Of a DNA stretch of 64,000 nucleotides, positions 50,942 to 60,453 are shown piece by piece. Source of the stretch: Hahella sp. HNIBRBA332 (GTDB taxonomy: Bacteria; Pseudomonadota; Gammaproteobacteria; Pseudomonadales; Oleiphilaceae). The notes beneath the pieces were generated by a model, which saw only the letters and a program-made list of their open reading frames with translations, was not told the DNA's origin and did no database searches. Positions within the stretch are counted from its first letter, which is position 1. Each line of letters begins with the position of its first letter. The stretch spans positions 5,288,501 to 5,352,500 of the forward strand of contig NZ_CP132203.1 of NCBI RefSeq assembly GCF_030719035.1, read 5' to 3'. The translations under genes were made by a program, and so were the position numbers.

Positions 50942-52282
50942 TTATCCCATGAAGGTCACCTGAATGCAGGTCCCTTTGCCTTCTTCCGAATGTACACTGA
51001 AATTTCCGCCAAGAAACTCCACTCGCTCGCGCATATTGCGAATTCCAATGCCTCTGCCGTGGCCGAGACGCCGCAACGAAAATCCTGCGCCATCGTCCTT
51101 CACTTCCAGAAACAGCCCTTCCGCATCCTGCTCCAGGCGCAACGTCACCTGTTTGGCGCTGGCATGTTTTTCCACGTTATATAACGCTTCCTGGGCGATG
51201 CGGTACAGGGTCGTGGCGATATCTTCATCCAACTTGGTTTCCGATACCTGCAGATACACCGATACGTCGATGCCGGAGCGCTCCTCAAAGTCTTCTCCCA
51301 GATGCTCCAGCGCCGCCACCAGACCCAGGTCATCCAGAATGCTGGGGCGTAAATCATGACTGATGCGGCGCGCTTCCTGGATTGCCTGCTTCAGGGTTTC
51401 ACGTCCTTTCAGTAGCGGTTCGCGCAATGTTTCCTGGCTTTCCTTCAGCAGGCCCAGCACTGTCTCGATACGATATTTCACCGACACCAGCAATTGATTA
51501 ATGCCATCGTGCAGTTCCCGCGACACTCGCCGCCGCTCTTCTTCCTGCAGCTGCACCGTTTTATGACTAAGCTCCTTCAGGCTTTGATCCGCCAGGCGAT
51601 GCTCATGCACGTTGAACCAGATAGAAGCGACCAATACTCCCATCACCGCCAGCAGCGCAATAATGACGAAAGTCAGGAGCGCGTCCGCCACGTTCTCGTC
51701 CACGCCGTCTTTGATCAGCTCCATTTCCTGTTGAATATCATCGAGATAAAGCCCTGTACCGAACATCCAGTTCCAGGGCGGCAATGATTCCACATAGCTG
51801 ATCTTGTCCACGTTCACCCGGGAGGTCGGCTTCTGCCAGAGATAGTTGTGGAAACCGCCGCCTTCCGATGCGCGGGCCAGCAGATTGCGAATGACGTAGT
51901 TACTGTTGTTGTCCTTAATATTCAGCAGGTCCATACCCACCAGTCCGGGTTGGGTGGCGTGCACCAGATTCACGCCGCTGGGGGTGTAGGCGAAGAAGTA
52001 GCCGTCCTCACTGAAATGCATGCGCTGCATCAGCTCCTGAATGCTGCGCTTCGCCTCTTCGTCGGACTCCGCTTTCTCAATCAGATAACCGGAGGTGATG
52101 CGCATAATGCTGACATAACTTTTCAGCGCCGTTTCCTTGGAGCGCACCAGGTTAGTCTCAAAGGTCTCCAGCTCACGTTGCGCCAGCTCATCCGCCAGAT
52201 TCACCATCGCCAGCGCAAACGCGATGGAGATCAGCAACAATGGCGCTAACGCCAACAGAACGACTTTAGTGCGCAGCGTCAT
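50942..52282 (-). CDS. Cache-domain sensor histidine kinase (NarX/HisKA_3 type)
   Basis: 446 residues, start with GGAGG. TM1 about 8-28, a periplasmic single Cache domain (about 30-195: YFFAYTPSGVNLVHA, NWMFGTGLYLDDI), TM2 about 200-222, then HisKA_3 with phospho-His in EEERRRVSRELHDGINQLL and a GHKL ATPase (YRIAQEALYNVEKHA, DDGAGF, GIGIRNMRERVE). Single-Cache domains of this type bind small carboxylates. Its place behind dctPQM suggests that it senses the transported substrate. Confidence 0.92.
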   Translation of the reverse strand: MTLRTKVVLLALAPLLLISIAFALAMVNLADELAQRELETFETNLVRSKETALKSYVSIMRITSGYLIEKAESDEEAKRSIQELMQRMHFSEDGYFFAYTPSGVNLVHATQPGLVGMDLLNIKDNNSNYVIRNLLARASEGGGFHNYLWQKPTSRVNVDKISYVESLPPWNWMFGTGLYLDDIQQEMELIKDGVDENVADALLTFVIIALLAVMGVLVASIWFNVHEHRLADQSLKELSHKTVQLQEEERRRVSRELHDGINQLLVSVKYRIETVLGLLKESQETLREPLLKGRETLKQAIQEARRISHDLRPSILDDLGLVAALEHLGEDFEERSGIDVSVYLQVSETKLDEDIATTLYRIAQEALYNVEKHASAKQVTLRLEQDAEGLFLEVKDDGAGFSLRRLGHGRGIGIRNMRERVEFLGGNFSVHSEEGKGTCIQVTFMG

Positions 52283-52343
52283 GACGCAAGCCTCCAGCAG
52301 ATAAACAGGATCTGGCGGAGCGCCTCCCTGCGCGTCGCCTCAA

Positions 52344-53630
52344 TCAGACTTCAAAGCCAAACAACCCTGGCGCAACCAGCAACAATATCAGCACCAGCGC
52401 CTGCAGGATGATGAATGGCGTAACGCCCCGGTAGATGTCCATCGTAGTCACCTCTTTCGGTGCGACCCCTTTAAGATAGAACAAACTAAACCCAAACGGC
52501 GGCGTCAGGAAACTGGTCTGCAGGTTCATGGCGATGAGCACCGCAAACCAGACCATACTGATGCCCAGCGATTCCGCCACCGGCGCAAGGATAGGCACAA
52601 TAATAAAAGAGATTTCCACGAAATCGATGAAAAATCCCAGCACCAGAATAACCAGCATGGTGAGGATCAGGAAGCCCCATTTCTCACCCGGCAATTGCGT
52701 CATCCAGTGCTCCACCAGCGTATCCCCTCCCGTATAGGTGAAGGTCATGGAAAACGCCGTCGCGCCCAGTAGAATCGCAAACACCATGGCGGTGACCGTT
52801 ACCGTTTCGCGGCTACACTCCCACACCATTTTCCAGGAAAACTGGCGATAGCACACCGCCAGCAATAACGCGCCCACGCCTCCCAGGGCGGAGGACTCCG
52901 TCGGCGTCGCGACGCCGGTGAAGATGGATCCCAATACCACCAGAATCAACGCCAAGGGCGGCAGGATGGAGAACAAGGCGATTTTCACCTGTTGCGCCCG
53001 ATTCTCGCCGTCATCCGGCAATGCAGGCGCCATCTTTGGATTCATCCAGGCGATAATCAGAATGTAAGCGATATAGGCGCCGATCAGCACGACGCCGGGA
53101 ACCACCGCCGCCTGGAACAGATCGCCCACGGGGATGCCCATCACATCGCCCAGAATAATCAGAATAATAGAGGGAGGTATAATCTGCCCCAAAGTGCCGG
53201 ACGCGCAGATAGTCCCGGTGCTCAAGCCTTTGTGGTAACCGTACTTGAGCATAACCGGCAACGAAATCAGCCCCATGGCCACCACGCTGGCGCCCACGAC
53301 ACCAGTAGAGGCCGCCAGCAAGGCGCCGACCAATACGGTGGAAATGGCGAGACCGCCGCGCACCCCGCCAAAAAGACGCCCCATGGCCTCCAGCAACTGC
53401 TCCGCCAGTCGGGTCTTCTGCAACACCAATCCCATGAAAATGAACATGGGAATCGCCATCATCACGGTATTTTCCATGATGCTTTGAATGCGGTATGGCA
53501 TGAAAGCGAACAGCTCCGGCCCCTGAGCGATCAAGCCGAATACCAACGCCACGCCGCCAAAAGTGAATGCGACAGGGAAGCCGAACATCAACATCAGCAA
53601 CGCCACCGCGAACATAATAATGCCGATCAC
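52344..53630 (-). CDS. dctM: TRAP transporter large permease DctM
   Basis: 428 residues from GTG 53628-53630 with AAGGAGG inside dctQ; start and stop overlap by 4 bases. About 12 membrane segments with PMFIFMGLVLQKTRLAEQLL, SGTLGQIIPPSIILIILGDV and LTPPFGFSLFYLKGVAP, the last being a DctM hallmark. It forms the sodium-driven transport channel with DctQ, fed by DctP. Confidence 0.94.
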   Translation of the reverse strand: MIGIIMFAVALLMLMFGFPVAFTFGGVALVFGLIAQGPELFAFMPYRIQSIMENTVMMAIPMFIFMGLVLQKTRLAEQLLEAMGRLFGGVRGGLAISTVLVGALLAASTGVVGASVVAMGLISLPVMLKYGYHKGLSTGTICASGTLGQIIPPSIILIILGDVMGIPVGDLFQAAVVPGVVLIGAYIAYILIIAWMNPKMAPALPDDGENRAQQVKIALFSILPPLALILVVLGSIFTGVATPTESSALGGVGALLLAVCYRQFSWKMVWECSRETVTVTAMVFAILLGATAFSMTFTYTGGDTLVEHWMTQLPGEKWGFLILTMLVILVLGFFIDFVEISFIIVPILAPVAESLGISMVWFAVLIAMNLQTSFLTPPFGFSLFYLKGVAPKEVTTMDIYRGVTPFIILQALVLILLLVAPGLFGFEV

Positions 53631-54172
53631 GCCAAGCCCTCCTTCGCATGAGATTCCGCGTACTTCTCTCCCAGCAACAGCACTCTCAGCGCCTGAGTGA
53701 TCATGCCCAGCCCGGATAGCAGAATCAGCAGAGAAGACAAAGGAATCAATGATTTAATAATCCAGCGATAGGGCAAGCCGCCCGGATCGCCGCTGCCTTC
53801 CATCAGGTTGAAAGCATCTATGGTGAAGCCGAAACCGAAGTACATCACCAGCAGCGAGAATGGCGTGACGAATGCAATCGCGCCCACCATATTGACGATG
53901 GCTTTCACCCGGTCCGACCAGCCTTCGTACAGCACATCCACACGCACATGGCCGTCCGTACGCAGTGCATAAGGAACGCCTAACAAAAAAACGGCGGCGA
54001 ACAGATGCCACTCCAATTCCTGCATGCCGATAGACACCTGATTGAACAGGTATCGCATCACTACGTCGTAAAACACATTGACCAGCATCAACAGGAAACA
54101 GCCTGCAGCGATAAGGCCGCAGAAGTGAGACGCCCGCTCAAACAGACGATCGAAGAACTTAATCCACTGCAT
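53627..54172 (-). CDS. dctQ: TRAP transporter small permease DctQ
   Basis: 181 residues with four hydrophobic segments and the conserved YLFNQVSIGMQELEWHLFAA and RTDGHVRVDVLYEGWSDR blocks. It joins DctM in the membrane. Separated from dctP by 155 bases and overlapping dctM by 4. Confidence 0.92.
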   Translation of the reverse strand: MQWIKFFDRLFERASHFCGLIAAGCFLLMLVNVFYDVVMRYLFNQVSIGMQELEWHLFAAVFLLGVPYALRTDGHVRVDVLYEGWSDRVKAIVNMVGAIAFVTPFSLLVMYFGFGFTIDAFNLMEGSGDPGGLPYRWIIKSLIPLSSLLILLSGLGMITQALRVLLLGEKYAESHAKEGLA

Positions 54173-54327
54173 ATTCCACTCCGGCCCGGGCGCAGGACAG
54201 CCCTCCAGCGGATTGCTTCAGCACGTAGCGCTCCAAGCCCGCCAGAAACTGGCTGACCTTTTGTAAACGCCAGTGAATGATCCGCCGGAGGCGCGCTCTG
54301 TCTGAGCGGCCCCGGGTTTATCTGCGA

Positions 54328-55452
54328 TTAGCCTTGAGGTTGGCTGTTGAGGTAGGCGAGATCGGAAATCTCGGTCCAACGACGCGCTTTCAGCATGTAA
54401 TCGTGCTGGGACTTGAGGATTTCCGCCGCCATGGGATCGGTCGCGGCCTTTTCCGCCAGTAGCTCGTCGTTCGCCTTACGCATGGCGGCGATGACTTCCT
54501 TGGGGAAAGTACGCAGTTTGACGTTGGGGAATTCCGTTTGAATGGTCGCCCAATTCACAGCGCTTTCATGAGTGGACTGGATATACATGTCATATGCGGC
54601 TGTGCGCATGGATACCCGTAGAATCTCCTGCAAGTCCGCAGGCAGCTTCTCCCAGGATTTTTGATTGATCATGAACTGCAACTCTGTCGACGGTTCATGC
54701 CAACCGGTGTAGTAAAAGGGCGCGATTTTGTGGAAGCCCATACGCAGATCCAGAGAGGGACCGACCCACTCCAGAGCGTCGATGGTGCCGCGCTCTAACG
54801 CAGTATACAGCTCGCCGGACGGGATATTGGTGGGGCTCACGCCAATTTTGGCCAGTACTTCGCCAGCGAACCCGGGAATACGCATTTTCAGACCCTGCAG
54901 ATCCTGCAACGAGTTGATTTCTTTCTGGAACCAGCCACCCATCTGGTTGCCGGTATTACCGCCAGGGAACGAGAGTATGTTGTGCTTGGCGTAGACTTTC
55001 TCCATCAGATCCATGCCGCCGCCGTAGTAAAACCACGCGTATTGCTCTGGCGCGATCATGCCGAAAGGCATGGTTGTGAAATAAAGCGTCTCAGGCACTT
55101 TGCCCTTCCAGTAGTAGGAAGCGGAGTGGCCCATGTCATACTGGCCAGTCTTGACCATATCGAACACGCCGAAGGGCGCTTTATGCTTGTTGGCGGAATC
55201 AATGGTGATCTTCAGCCGGCCATTGGACATTTTTTCCGCCATCGCCGCCATATTGCGCGGCGCATCGCCGAATATCGGGAAGTTGGGCTGCCAGGTTTCC
55301 GCCAGTCTCAGGGTATACACTTGTTCCGGCGTTTTGGCTTCTGGAGAGGCGGCCTGCGCACTGGCGGCCGGACTGGATTCGTTGCATCCGGAGATTCCGA
55401 AAGCCAACAAAACAGATACGGGAAGGATTCTCAGGAATCGCTTAAGAGTCAT
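54328..55452 (-). CDS. dctP: TRAP transporter substrate-binding lipoprotein DctP
   Basis: 374 residues from ATG 55450-55452 with AAAGGT. The signal peptide has lipobox ISGC, so it is membrane-anchored, less usual for TRAP binding proteins. It has TALERGTIDALEWVGPSLDL and YYTGWHEPSTELQFMINQKSW, features of the TakP-like branch that binds 2-oxo acids and related monocarboxylates; the Arg in KMRIPGFAGEV is the usual carboxylate-clamping residue. Substrate assignment is inference. Confidence 0.92.
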   Translation of the reverse strand: MTLKRFLRILPVSVLLAFGISGCNESSPAASAQAASPEAKTPEQVYTLRLAETWQPNFPIFGDAPRNMAAMAEKMSNGRLKITIDSANKHKAPFGVFDMVKTGQYDMGHSASYYWKGKVPETLYFTTMPFGMIAPEQYAWFYYGGGMDLMEKVYAKHNILSFPGGNTGNQMGGWFQKEINSLQDLQGLKMRIPGFAGEVLAKIGVSPTNIPSGELYTALERGTIDALEWVGPSLDLRMGFHKIAPFYYTGWHEPSTELQFMINQKSWEKLPADLQEILRVSMRTAAYDMYIQSTHESAVNWATIQTEFPNVKLRTFPKEVIAAMRKANDELLAEKAATDPMAAEILKSQHDYMLKARRWTEISDLAYLNSQPQG

Positions 55453-55578
55453 ATTGTGTACCTTTCTTATATTTATTTTCGCGTAATAACCGCCGTCGCC
55501 GTTGAACGGCAACAGGCTCGCGTCGCACTCGTACTCGGGCGCTTCACAAAATGCTCTCTTTTTGACTGATCAAATTCT

Positions 55579-55650
55579 ATCCGTATTAGCGCCGTTAGGC
55601 AGTGGGCGAATACGCCCGCATAAATACGGATCTCCTCTAAGTAATATTAC
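55579..55650. repeat. Inverted repeat and palindrome between dctP and the phosphatase gene
   Basis: ATCCGTATT (55579-55587) and AATACGGAT (55623-55631) are perfect inverted arms enclosing a small hairpin, GGGCG-AATA-CGCCC (55604-55617). Ten bases further on lies the perfect palindrome GTAATATTAC (55641-55650), the same 10-mer found in the edd-gap regulatory site. They could be a terminator for the phosphatase gene and operators for dctP. Confidence 0.5.
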
Positions 55651-55669
55651 GTAGACGAGAAGGTTGGAT

Positions 55670-56170
55670 TTATTGGGATAAGGCGCGCGCATGTTCTATC
55701 ACCCAGTGTCGCTGGGCGTCCGTATCCGGCACTTCCACACCGCGCTTCAAGCTGATCTCTGCAAAAGCCTGCTCTGGGCTCCAGCCATGACGCACCAGCA
55801 ATGAGGCGGCGATCGTGCCGGTGCGGCCGATGCCGGCGCGGCAGTGAATAACCAGATGCTCCCCCGCCAACACGGCGGGATAAATAGCGTCCAACAGTTT
55901 GGCGACATCACGCACGGACCTGGGCAGCCCGAAATCGGGAATGGGGAAATGGTCAAACGCCATGCCGAAACGGCGACACAGCTCCGGCGCCTGGGTCAAT
56001 CCCAGCTCGCGAATCTCCTGAGCCTCCAATAGAGACAGCATCCTGGTGACGCCGCTGCGGGCGATGCCCGCGAATTCATCTTCTATCCACTCCCCAGCGA
56101 CCGGCTTGGCCATGACGGAAAAGCGACCGCTTCCAATGAGTTGGACGGGGTAAATAGTACTGGCGAGCAC
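55670..56170 (-). CDS. Dual-specificity/tyrosine protein phosphatase
   Basis: 166 residues from GTG 56168-56170, which has AAGGAGT upstream. The P-loop VIHCRAGIGRTGTIAA (about 109-124) is the C-x5-R-T/S active site; the general acid Asp is in PIPDFGLP. Bacterial proteins of this class remove phosphate from Tyr or phosphoinositides, and the substrate here is unknown. Single gene. Confidence 0.88.
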   Translation of the reverse strand: MLASTIYPVQLIGSGRFSVMAKPVAGEWIEDEFAGIARSGVTRMLSLLEAQEIRELGLTQAPELCRRFGMAFDHFPIPDFGLPRSVRDVAKLLDAIYPAVLAGEHLVIHCRAGIGRTGTIAASLLVRHGWSPEQAFAEISLKRGVEVPDTDAQRHWVIEHARALSQ

Positions 56171-56212
56171 GTTATGACTCCTTAACTGGCGAATAACCGA
56201 AAAGGGCTATTT

Positions 56213-56683
56213 TTACTCAGCCCCCACATACTCGTAAAACAATTCGCAGTAATCCACGTCTTTGTCAGCGCCGGCGCGCAGGCGTTGTTTCAATTTCTGA
56301 GTCGTGGCGTGGTTGGCGGCGTAGTCTTTGAGTTCGCCCTGAAACTCATAGTTCATCGCTTCCACCAGCTCGCAGAGCAGCCGGTGATCGCAGTGGTCGA
56401 TAAAACCAAGTGACTTGTCCAGTGCGCGCTTGAAATCCTTGGTCAGAAGGGAGCCCAGCGCGGAGGCCTTCAGCCATTCATCCGCCTGTTCGTCGTCCAG
56501 TATGTGCTCGCTCAGTTCTGTAGTTTGCGGATGATTGCGGATGGCGAGTTCAACAAGGGCGGAGTTGGCGCAGGAGGGTTCGGATTGATAATCCCGGACT
56601 AATTCTATCAGGGTATTTTCCTGAAGCGCCGTCCAGTCCTGCTCATGGGGAAAAATCTTCTGGATATCGTGGAAGTCGGTCAT
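56213..56683 (-). CDS. Hypothetical helical protein
   Basis: 156 residues if started at ATG 56681-56683, where AGGA is immediately upstream and so not ideal; a GTG 39 bases further up is the other option. The sequence is mainly helical, with repeats of LxxLAIRNHPQTTELSEHIL and ALGSLLTKDFKRALDKSLGFI that look like HEAT- or TPR-type helix pairs. It is acidic. Function unknown; the next minus-strand gene upstream is of similar size and style. Confidence 0.65.
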   Translation of the reverse strand: MTDFHDIQKIFPHEQDWTALQENTLIELVRDYQSEPSCANSALVELAIRNHPQTTELSEHILDDEQADEWLKASALGSLLTKDFKRALDKSLGFIDHCDHRLLCELVEAMNYEFQGELKDYAANHATTQKLKQRLRAGADKDVDYCELFYEYVGAE

Positions 56684-56767
56684 TCCTGCTTTCTCGCTGA
56701 TTATTATTCCTTTCGCGCCCACTCCAACGCGCCTGCATCAGAGCGGACGACTTGTCACATCAGCAGC

Positions 56768-57139
56768 TTACCAGTCTCGCCACTCGCTGGCGATACCCTC
56801 TCCGTCGCCATAATTTTCCGGATCGACGCCCGCCGCCACCGCGATGGCGTCAAACAGATCGCACAGCTCTTCCCTTTCCGCAGTTTCGATCAAGTCCCCG
56901 CCCACAGTGTCGTTAAGGTAGTTAAGCGCCTCCACGGCCACTTCAAACTGTTTGACCTTCACCTTTTCCGTCGCGCCTTCACCCAGCTCCAGCAGAGCTT
57001 GCAGCAGATTGTCCAAAATCCGTCTGGCGGCGTCGTTATTCTCGTCCGTATATTGCTCCAACCCATCCTGGAAGCGCTCCGCCCAAAGATCGAAAGGATA
57101 CTCTTTCTGGGTGCGCCGCAATCGCTGTTCATATGACAA
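56768..57139 (-). CDS. DUF5713-like hypothetical protein
   Basis: 123 residues if started at TTG 57137-57139, with a perfect AGGAGG eight bases upstream. Helical throughout, with LLQALLELGEGATEKVKVK and LCDLFDAIAVAAGVDPENYG; the C-terminus ASEWRDW is like the small DUF5713 family, recalled from memory. Function unknown. Confidence 0.6.
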   Translation of the reverse strand: MSYEQRLRRTQKEYPFDLWAERFQDGLEQYTDENNDAARRILDNLLQALLELGEGATEKVKVKQFEVAVEALNYLNDTVGGDLIETAEREELCDLFDAIAVAAGVDPENYGDGEGIASEWRDW

Positions 57140-57562
57140 ATCAATGTCCTCCTGTCGACAGAGTGGGTGAACATGGCGTGAGAAAAGAGCGTGAAAGCTT
57201 AACCCTGAGCGTCTCAGCTCCCTTCTCTCACGTAGACGCAAATTGTAATCACCGAAACGACAGAACTGCGCTCGCCACGCCCTGATCCGTCTCGTTCACG
57301 ACCAATTCATGACAATTTGACTCGTTTTGCGCAGATATACTGTAAAAAAGTCAAATGGCGTCACTTTTAAAAAGAGTGTAAAAAGACGGACGCTGGGAAC
57401 GCGCCTGAATTGAAATAGACCAGGGCCGGACTTACTTTAAGTTGGTGAAAATTTGCCCAGCGCGAGCTCGTGCGACGATGCTCTCCTAAACAAGCATTCG
57501 TCACGCAGCGCCGGGCCTCACGATAATTCTTGATTTGGTTTCGAGCATACGGGTAGGTCCTA
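57140..57562. other. 423-base non-coding region
   Basis: It separates two divergent genes. CGTGAGA (57177-57183) pairs with TCTCACG (57226-57232), with inner GAGC/GCTC arms, in the leader of the minus-strand gene. TTGACT (57317-57322) followed by TGTAAA after 18 bases is a weak plus-strand promoter for the solute-binding protein gene. Nothing else is recognised; an antisense open frame here has no binding site. Confidence 0.4.
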
Positions 57563-58330
57563 TTGAGTACCGTTTTTTTACGTAGATTGGCGTCTTGGTT
57601 ACTGGTCAGCGCGGGCCTATGGGCAACCGCCGCCGCTGCCGACAGTTCCATCAATCTGGCGTGCAATTACTTCCCTCCTCAAAAAATCGACACTCCCGAG
57701 AACACGGACCGACCGGGTTATGATATCGAGCTGTTACAGGCCGCATTTCAACAAGTCGGCATTGCGGTCACTTTTCGTTATTTCCCCTGGAATCGCGCGC
57801 TGGAGCTGGCTAGAACCGGAGCCTACGACGGCCTCTGCAGTTGCTCTTACCTACCAGAAAGAGAAAGCTTTCTATATTTCTCCGACGAACTGGGCGCGCT
57901 GGAGAAAGGCTTTTTCACGTTAAACGGACGCAAAATTAATAAAATCGGCGCCCTCAGTGATATGAAGCCCTACAAGCTGGCTGTTGTGCGCGGTTATAAC
58001 CTGGAGACAGAGCTGGAAAAAGCAGGGCTGGAAAACATCGAAACCGTGGGCACGGACAAGCTGCTGCTCAATATGCTGATCTTTCAACGCGTGGACGCCA
58101 TCTATTCCTTCGCCGACACGATTCAGTACGAGGCGCAACAGATGGAGAACCCTCCCGAGTTGAGCTACATCAACATGACCAACGCGCCCTACTACACCTG
58201 CTTCAGCAAACGACACCCAATGAGTCTGGACACAATGCTGAAATTCAACCAAGGACTACGCATGATTCGCGAGTCCGGCGAGTACGACCGCATTCGCCAG
58301 AAGTATCTGGGCGTCCCCAAGTCATCCTGA
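57563..58330 (+). CDS. Periplasmic solute-binding protein, family 3 type
   Basis: 255 residues from TTG 57563 with TAGGT upstream. The signal peptide ends near ATAAAAD. The mature part starts INLACNYFPPQKIDT, then GYDIELLQAAFQQVGI and FRYFPWNRALELARTGAYDGLCS, with VDAIYSFADTIQYEA in the second lobe. This is the substrate-binding fold of polar amino-acid ABC transporters, but no permease or ATPase is adjacent, so it may act as an orphan binding or sensing protein. Confidence 0.85.
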   Translation: MSTVFLRRLASWLLVSAGLWATAAAADSSINLACNYFPPQKIDTPENTDRPGYDIELLQAAFQQVGIAVTFRYFPWNRALELARTGAYDGLCSCSYLPERESFLYFSDELGALEKGFFTLNGRKINKIGALSDMKPYKLAVVRGYNLETELEKAGLENIETVGTDKLLLNMLIFQRVDAIYSFADTIQYEAQQMENPPELSYINMTNAPYYTCFSKRHPMSLDTMLKFNQGLRMIRESGEYDRIRQKYLGVPKSS

Positions 58331-58350
58331 CGCGGCGCCACATCGCTATC

Positions 58351-58388
58351 GCTCCCTCGATCTGGCGCCACAGGGAGCGCCCCTCTTT
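58351..58388 (+). terminator. Possible terminator after the solute-binding protein gene
   Basis: GCTCCCT (58351-58357) pairs with AGGGAGC (58372-58378), followed by a C/T-rich run. An alternative stem pairs GGCGCCA (58334-58340) with TGGCGCC (58363-58369). Confidence 0.4.
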
Positions 58389-58490
58389 CCTTCTCCGTTA
58401 GTTGCAACATTGCCGCAATAATTCAGTGGGACACTCCCTGCTCCGATAACAACGCACTTCAACACTCGAACTCACTGTGGAGCATGTCTT

Positions 58491-60407
58491 ATGGCGCCTT
58501 TTCCTTTCACGCGCACGGGCGCAGTATTGTGCGCGTCAATCGCACTCGCCGCCTGTAGCGACAGCAACAACACCCCAAGCAATGACGACGCCGGGTTCAG
58601 CCTGAGCATCCTGCACATCAACGATCATCACTCCCATCTCGCCGCGTCCACCTTCAGTTACGACGTGAGCGCGCTGGGCCTGCAAACCAAGGCTGATAAT
58701 GGCTCTGAAATCAGTTCGGTGACCGTCTCATACGGCGGTTTTCCCATGTTGACCAGCCTTGCCGACACCCTGGTGGACGAAAAACGCAATGTCCTGAAAC
58801 TGCACTCTGGAGACGCGGTCACCGGCACGCTGTATTTCACTCTGTTCGGCGGCGAAGCGGATGCGGAGATGATGAACCGGATCTGTTTTGACGCCTTCGC
58901 CCTGGGCAACCATGAGTTCGACAACGGCGATACCGGGCTGGCGTCATTCCTGAACTATCTGGCGGCGGACGATTGCGGAACCGACGTCCTGGCGGCCAAC
59001 GTCGCTCCCGGCGACGCTTCGCCTATCGCCCAAGGGTTCATCAAACCTTATGTCATCAAAGAAGTGGGTGGCCAGAAAATCGGCCTTATCGGCATAGATA
59101 TCGCTCAGAAGACTCAGGAATCCAGTCGCCCTGACGCCGGCACCACACTCCTGGACGAAACCGTCACTGCGCAGAAGTACATCGATGAGATCAGCGCCCA
59201 GGGCGTCAACAAAATCATCCTGATGACGCACTACACCTACGCCAACGATCAGACCCTGGCGGCGAACCTGACCGGGGTGGACGTCATTGTCGGCGGTGAT
59301 TCCCACACTTTGATGGGCGGAGAGACGTTCACCCAATTGGGCTTCAACGTCGTCAGCGACTATCCGAAGCAAGCCACAGACAAAGCCGGAGATGCGGTTT
59401 GTATCGTACACGCCTGGGAATATGCGCACCTGCTGGGGGCCCTGGACGTCACCTTCGACGCCAGCGGAAAGGTCACCGCCTGTAGCGGAAATCCGTACAT
59501 GCCGATAGCTAAGTCGTTCACCTACACTGCGGCGGAGAAAGTGACCAAAACCCTGCCTGCCGCTGACGCCGACCGGGTGACGCAAGCACTGACCAGCCAC
59601 AAGGAGATCGTATCCACCACGGCGGACGCCATCTCAGAACGCCTGCTGGCGATTTATGACGATGAAGTGGATACTCTGAAACAGACCGTGATCGGCACGG
59701 TATCTGACAATCTCTGTCTGGTGCGTTGGCCCGGCGAATCACGTTCCACTCTGTGCGACGTCTCGGAGAACTATGTCAACGGCAGCGATATCTCCAATAT
59801 CGTCGCCAAAGCCTTTCTGACCGTGACGCCCACCGCCGATATCGCCATCCAGAATGGCGGCGGCGTGCGTACGGATATCCCCATGGGCGATGTCACTGTA
59901 GCGGACGCCTATACGCTGCTGCCCTTCTCCAACACTCTGGTGACGCTGCAAATGACCGGACAGCAAATCGTCGACGTGCTGGAAGATGCGCTGTCCAACA
60001 CCCTGGATAACAATGGCTCTTCCGGTTCTTATCCCTACGCCGCCGGCCTGCGCTTCAACGTGGACGCCTCACAGGCCAAAGGCGCGCGTCTGTCGAATGT
60101 GGAGGTGAACTCACGCGTGGCGGGGAACTGGAGCGCCATCGACCTGAACGCGACCTACACCGTGGTCACCAACGACTTCATCGCCTCTGGACAGGATGGC
60201 TACAACACTTTCGCCACGCCTTATAACGCCGGCCTGTATGTCGATACCTTCACCGAGTATGCGCAGGGGTTCGTGGATTATGTGGACGCGCTCACCGAAG
60301 GCGGCAAGACCGTGGACAAACTACCGATCGCCGAATACAGCACCCAGCAATACATTGGTCGCGACGGCTGCAATCACAGCCTGTCGACGGACTGCGAGAA
60401 CTATTAG
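58491..60407 (+). CDS. 5'-nucleotidase/2',3'-cyclic phosphodiesterase family lipoprotein
   Basis: 638 residues with lipobox LAAC. Metallophosphatase domain: LHINDHHSHL, HSGDAVTG, ALGNHEFDNG, MTHYTYAND and GGDSHT carry the metal ligands. The C-terminal nucleotidase domain has NGGGVRTDIPMGDVTVADAY and LLPFSNTLVTLQMTG. It matches UshA/NadN-type enzymes that release nucleosides and phosphate from nucleotides or NAD outside the cytoplasm. No Pho box was seen upstream. Confidence 0.92.
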   Translation: MAPFPFTRTGAVLCASIALAACSDSNNTPSNDDAGFSLSILHINDHHSHLAASTFSYDVSALGLQTKADNGSEISSVTVSYGGFPMLTSLADTLVDEKRNVLKLHSGDAVTGTLYFTLFGGEADAEMMNRICFDAFALGNHEFDNGDTGLASFLNYLAADDCGTDVLAANVAPGDASPIAQGFIKPYVIKEVGGQKIGLIGIDIAQKTQESSRPDAGTTLLDETVTAQKYIDEISAQGVNKIILMTHYTYANDQTLAANLTGVDVIVGGDSHTLMGGETFTQLGFNVVSDYPKQATDKAGDAVCIVHAWEYAHLLGALDVTFDASGKVTACSGNPYMPIAKSFTYTAAEKVTKTLPAADADRVTQALTSHKEIVSTTADAISERLLAIYDDEVDTLKQTVIGTVSDNLCLVRWPGESRSTLCDVSENYVNGSDISNIVAKAFLTVTPTADIAIQNGGGVRTDIPMGDVTVADAYTLLPFSNTLVTLQMTGQQIVDVLEDALSNTLDNNGSSGSYPYAAGLRFNVDASQAKGARLSNVEVNSRVAGNWSAIDLNATYTVVTNDFIASGQDGYNTFATPYNAGLYVDTFTEYAQGFVDYVDALTEGGKTVDKLPIAEYSTQQYIGRDGCNHSLSTDCENY

Positions 60408-60453
60408 TCAGACAGGCAACAGGCCAATATCATTGCCATGTTAATACTATAAA

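Noticed and set aside
57367..57666. Minus-strand 99-codon frame upstream of the solute-binding protein
   Set aside because: It lacks a binding site and overlaps the signal peptide of a convincing gene.
58331..58490. Pho box upstream of the 5'-nucleotidase
   Set aside because: No pair of CTGTCAT-like repeats with an 11-bp period was found.
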